Source of the DNA: Bdellovibrio sp. | GTDB taxonomy: Bacteria; Myxococcota; SpSt-1050 | DNA: 8,346 nucleotides | Assembly: GCA_020725805.1 (NCBI GenBank) | Contig: DYEF01000001.1 | Location: forward strand, 1 to 8,346 | Direction of reading: 5' to 3' | Part shown: in pieces, positions 5,573 to 8,346 of the stretch | How the letters are laid out: each line of letters starts with the position of its first letter | Numbering within the stretch: the first letter of the stretch is position 1 | Made by a program: the position numbers and the translations under genes | Notes under the pieces: generated by a model | Databases searched by the model: none | What the model was told of the DNA's origin: nothing | Seen by the model: the letters and a program-made list of their open reading frames with translations, nothing else

Positions 5573-8128
5573 CTACAGACATTTCGAAAAACCGCAGGTC
5601 GGCTCTGTACAAACGAAGCACCCTTCCACGGTCATCATATTGCTTCCGCATTCCGGACAGGTCACCGAAGTCTTTTCGCCTGTGCTGCTTATATTCCCTT
5701 TGGTCTGAGTCTTCTTAATCTCGACCTTCTCTGCAGGAGGCGGGAGTGTCTTCTCTGTCTTCATATCACTTCTTCTCTCGAGATATGTCTTCATTGCCCT
5801 CGAAATCGCATCTGCACAGGAGAGGATGAGTTCACCGTTAGACCATTGCGGATTCGGGCACCTGACTCCCTGCAACTGTTTGATTATCGACTCCATATCG
5901 ATTCCAGCCCTGAGAGAAAGGGAGATAAGCCTCGAGATTGCCTCGGCCTGTGAAGACGCACAACCTCCGGCCTTCCCTATTGCTGTAAAGAGTTCGACAG
6001 GACCATTTTCATCTTCATTGACTGTAACATAGATATTTCCACAGCCGGTAATCAGTTTCTGCGTAATCCCCCAGACACAGTCGGGTCTCTCCCTCGGGAC
6101 AATTCTTAAAGGCTGCACCGGTTCTGTCTGAGCCACCTCTTTTGTCTCTGTTGTCTTCTTGGTCGACAGGACCTGATCCTCTCTCGAACCATCCCTGTAA
6201 ACCGTTACACCCTTGCAACCGAGCTTATATGCAAGCAGATAGATATCCTTGACATCTTCCTGAGTGGCATCGTGCGGGAGATTCACCGTCTTGCTGACAG
6301 CATTGTCAACATACTTCTGGAAGGCCGCCTGCATCCTGACATGCCATTCGGGAGAGATATCGTGAGCAGTCCTGAAAATCCTTCTGACCCTCTGAGGAAT
6401 CCCTTCAATATCCTGAGCACTCCCCTTCTCGGCTATTTTTGCAATTATCTCCTCACTGTAAAACCCCTCCTCTCTTGCAATCTTCATAAAGAGCGGGTTC
6501 GTCTCATAAAGTTTGGTATTGTCCATAACATTCCTTACGTACGCAATCGCAAAGAGCGGCTCGATACCCGAGGATGTTCCGGCGATAATGCTTATAGTTC
6601 CGGTCGGGGCGATAGTAGTAGTGGTGGCATTTCTAAGTGGTTTGAATCCCGGTTTGTCATAGATACTCCCCTTAAAGTTGGGGAAGGCCCCTCTCTCCTC
6701 CGCAAGCTGTGCTGATTCAATCTTGCTCTCCCGGTTGATGAAATTCATCACCTGTTCTGCAAGATTCAGTGCATCAAACGAGTCATACTGGACACCCAGT
6801 TTTATCAGCATATCGGCAAAACCCATTACCCCGAGACCTATCTTTCTGTTCCCCTTTGTCATACGCTCAATCTCCGGAATCGGATACTTGTTGACCTCAA
6901 TCACATTATCGAGGAAACGGGTTGCTGTACGGACGACATAAGAGAGTCTGTCGAAATCTATCTTCCCGTCCCTTACCATCAGGGAGAGATTTATCGAACC
7001 AAGGTTGCAGGATTCATACGGGAGAAGCGGTTGCTCACCGCAGGGATTGGTACTCTCGATCATTCCGATATGCGGGGTCGGATTGGCCGCATTTATCCTG
7101 TCGAGAAAGACTATACCCGGCTCACCGTTTTTCCATGCATAAAGGACAATCTTGTCAAAGACCATCCGTGCATTAAGTCTTCCGGTGACCTGCCGTGTAT
7201 TGGGATTTATAAGTTCGTAAGACTCGTTGTTAATGACCGCCTTCATAAAATCTTCCGTAAGGCCGACCGAAATATTGAAATTATTGAACATCTTGTCCTG
7301 TGCCTTGGATTCGATAAAACGGAGAATATCGGGATGATTGACATTCAGAATACCCATATTGGCACCGCGTCTCGTTCCGCCCTGCTTTATGGTCTCTGTG
7401 GCCACATCAAAGACCTTCATAAACGAGAGGGGACCGGATGAAACACCTTTTGTTGAGGCAACCACATCGTTCTGGGGTCTGATTCTCGAAAAGGAGAATC
7501 CTGTGCCGCCGCCGCTCTTATGAATAAGGGCTGTATTCTTTATTGCCTCGAATATGGATTCCATCGAATCATCCACCGGCAATACAAAACAGGCTGAAAG
7601 CTGACCGAGTTCCCTGCCGGCATTCATAAGTGTGGGTGAGTTCGGAACGAATTCGAGCGAGGACATTATTTCATAGAACTTTATAGTATATTCCTCTGCC
7701 AGCTGCTCCCCGTCAGGTCTTCCGAATTTCTTCTCTGCCTGCGCGATATAGGAGGCCACTCTGAAAAAGAGTTCCTCGGGTGTCTCCGTTACATTTCCCT
7801 CATTGTCCTTCTTAAGATATCTCTTCTCAAGAACCTTCATCGCATTTTCCGAGATGTTAATAGGTGTCAGAAAGCCGTATTCAATAAGTTTTTTGTTCAG
7901 GATCTTCTTGGCGAGATAGACGAATCTGTGGTCCTTTTCGGAGAGTTTTTCGTATTCCGACCTGACCTCGTTAATAATATTACGGGCTGTATCGTTCTCT
8001 ATTCCGAGAAGTCCGAGGCGGTTTATTATCGGACCAAAATCGATACCTTCCTTTGTATTATGCTTCAAATCCCCGAAGGTTTGTTCGATGAGCTGAATGT
8101 AACTCGTTTGAAAAGACTTCTTTTCCAT
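5573..8128 (-). CDS. nrdJ: Class II (adenosylcobalamin-dependent) ribonucleoside-diphosphate reductase NrdJ
   Basis: 851 residues, essentially complete. It reduces ribonucleotides to deoxyribonucleotides using a thiyl radical generated from coenzyme B12, so it needs no metal-radical subunit and works with or without oxygen. Seen: NSPTLMNAGRELGQLSACF with redox Cys180; SGGGTGFSFSRIRP at 205-218; the catalytic loop NPCGE at 361-365 (Asn361, Cys363, Glu365); second redox Cys374 in YESCNLGSINL; and phosphate-binding APTGT at 507-511. A TSCPD domain spans about 680-760 (PDCVWGITQKL, GKAGGCASSQAEA). A charged linker follows, then a C-terminal cysteine cluster (Cys824, 827, 837, 840, 845, 850), which shuttles electrons and/or binds zinc in this family. 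Residues 1-90 precede the usual NISENAMKVLEKRYL start and may be a worn ATP-cone. AAGGAGG (8141-8135) gives a 6-nt spacer. No class I or III reductase gene is nearby. Confidence 0.96.
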   Translation of the reverse strand: MEKKSFQTSYIQLIEQTFGDLKHNTKEGIDFGPIINRLGLLGIENDTARNIINEVRSEYEKLSEKDHRFVYLAKKILNKKLIEYGFLTPINISENAMKVLEKRYLKKDNEGNVTETPEELFFRVASYIAQAEKKFGRPDGEQLAEEYTIKFYEIMSSLEFVPNSPTLMNAGRELGQLSACFVLPVDDSMESIFEAIKNTALIHKSGGGTGFSFSRIRPQNDVVASTKGVSSGPLSFMKVFDVATETIKQGGTRRGANMGILNVNHPDILRFIESKAQDKMFNNFNISVGLTEDFMKAVINNESYELINPNTRQVTGRLNARMVFDKIVLYAWKNGEPGIVFLDRINAANPTPHIGMIESTNPCGEQPLLPYESCNLGSINLSLMVRDGKIDFDRLSYVVRTATRFLDNVIEVNKYPIPEIERMTKGNRKIGLGVMGFADMLIKLGVQYDSFDALNLAEQVMNFINRESKIESAQLAEERGAFPNFKGSIYDKPGFKPLRNATTTTIAPTGTISIIAGTSSGIEPLFAIAYVRNVMDNTKLYETNPLFMKIAREEGFYSEEIIAKIAEKGSAQDIEGIPQRVRRIFRTAHDISPEWHVRMQAAFQKYVDNAVSKTVNLPHDATQEDVKDIYLLAYKLGCKGVTVYRDGSREDQVLSTKKTTETKEVAQTEPVQPLRIVPRERPDCVWGITQKLITGCGNIYVTVNEDENGPVELFTAIGKAGGCASSQAEAISRLISLSLRAGIDMESIIKQLQGVRCPNPQWSNGELILSCADAISRAMKTYLERRSDMKTEKTLPPPAEKVEIKKTQTKGNISSTGEKTSVTCPECGSNMMTVEGCFVCTEPTCGFSKCL

Positions 8129-8161
8129 TAAGGACCTCCTTGATAATTTTCTTCCCGGTCA

Positions 8162-8177
8162 CCACTATATCTTGTGG
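8162..8177. promoter_or_regulatory. NrdR box 1 (promoter-proximal)
   Basis: CCACTATATCTTGTGG agrees with the NrdR consensus acaCwAtATaTwGtgt at 13 of 16 positions. It lies downstream of the -10 region of the nrdJ promoter. Family knowledge: NrdR is an ATP-cone zinc-finger repressor of ribonucleotide reductase genes that binds paired boxes. Confidence 0.75.
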
Positions 8178-8206
8178 GTTGAGCGATAATTACACACAAG
8201 ATATAG
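8165..8206. repeat. Perfect 12-bp inverted repeat joining the NrdR boxes
   Basis: CTATATCTTGTG (8165-8176) and CACAAGATATAG (8195-8206) are exact reverse complements with an 18-nt spacer. The symmetry follows from the two boxes being near-palindromic. In RNA the arms could form a hairpin in the leader only if transcription began upstream of 8206, which the promoter position argues against. Confidence 0.85.
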
Positions 8207-8215
8207 ACTTGTCAA
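8187..8215 (-). promoter_or_regulatory. nrdJ promoter
   Basis: A perfect -35 TTGACA (8215-8210) is followed by either TGTAAT (8194-8189, 5/6, 15-bp spacer) or TAATTA (8192-8187, poor match, 17-bp spacer). Just upstream is an A/T-rich run, TTTAAAAATTTTC, that resembles an UP element. NrdR box 2 fills the -35/-10 spacer, which fits repression by occlusion. Confidence 0.65.
8194..8209. promoter_or_regulatory. NrdR box 2 (promoter-distal)
   Basis: ACACAAGATATAGACT agrees with the NrdR consensus at 13 of 16 positions. Its centre is 32 bp from that of box 1, about three helical turns. This is the spacing known for functional NrdR box pairs. It lies between the -35 and -10 elements. Confidence 0.75.
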
Positions 8216-8250
8216 GAAAATTTTTAAACCTGGAAATACCCCAAAATTTT

Positions 8251-8346
8251 TCATAAATCCTCCGCAAAACTAAATCTTAGCTGGTTTTTATTCACTTTTT
8301 TCTCTTTACTAAGCATCTGCTTTATCCTTTTCATAATGATTTTAAG
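8251..8346 (-). CDS. Possible 3' end of an upstream gene (partial, unrecognised)
   Basis: A frame open from the window edge codes 31 residues and stops at TGA (8253-8251). It contains ATG at 8334-8332, without a Shine-Dalgarno, and reads MKRIKQMLSKEKK then NKNQLRFSFAEDL. The lysine-rich composition matches the other proteins here, but I recognise no family. A frame this short may be open by chance. Confidence 0.2.
   Translation of the reverse strand, partial: LKIIMKRIKQMLSKEKKVNKNQLRFSFAEDL

Noticed and set aside
6272-6715. Plus-strand 147-residue open frame
   Set aside because: It is antisense to a highly conserved part of nrdJ and shows no recognisable domain or start signal.
8129-8346. 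Cobalamin riboswitch upstream of the B12-dependent reductase
   Set aside because: I see no B12-box-like conserved core or multi-stem structure, and the leader after the inferred promoter is only about 60 nt.

Overview
All convincing genes in this window lie on the minus strand, so the biological order runs from high to low coordinates. The signal peptides, an LPP20-family protein, a FlgT-like protein and a probable surface lipoprotein point to a diderm (Gram-negative) bacterium. The lipoprotein combines two short six-to-eight-residue-spaced cysteine repeats with an ASH/choice-of-anchor-D domain. That layout is familiar from Myxococcota, Bradymonadota and other lineages once grouped as Deltaproteobacteria. 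Base composition is moderate and the proteins are rich in lysine and glutamate. The lineage assignment is an inference from protein style only.

Region 1 (8346 to about 5538): a class II, adenosylcobalamin-dependent ribonucleotide reductase (nrdJ) with its own transcription signals. A -35 TTGACA promoter carries two NrdR-box-like elements 32 bp apart, which also form a perfect 12-bp inverted repeat. A hairpin directly after the stop codon probably ends the transcript. The far right edge holds a short reading frame that may be the tail of an upstream gene.

Region 2 (about 5520 to 1448): a compact four-gene envelope operon. In order: an LPP20-family exported protein, a FlgT-N-domain exported protein, a FecR-domain exported protein without FecI or FecA, and an AI-2E/PerM-family membrane protein. 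Intergenic gaps are 22, 21 and 3 nt. A CRP/FNR-type palindrome lies upstream, and a hairpin that begins inside the last codons of the AI-2E gene probably terminates it.

Region 3 (about 1330 to 1): an independently promoted cysteine-repeat/ASH lipoprotein. Its stop codon lies in the second copy of an imperfect 25-bp tandem duplication. Removing one copy restores a frame that stays open to the window edge and reads like the start of another ASH-type domain. This is the most intriguing signal here: the gene may be frameshifted, phase-variable or mis-assembled. The second most interesting item is the LPP20/FlgT-like/FecR cassette, which resembles the outer-membrane flagellar-disc genes (flgP/flgT) but comes with unexpected partners.
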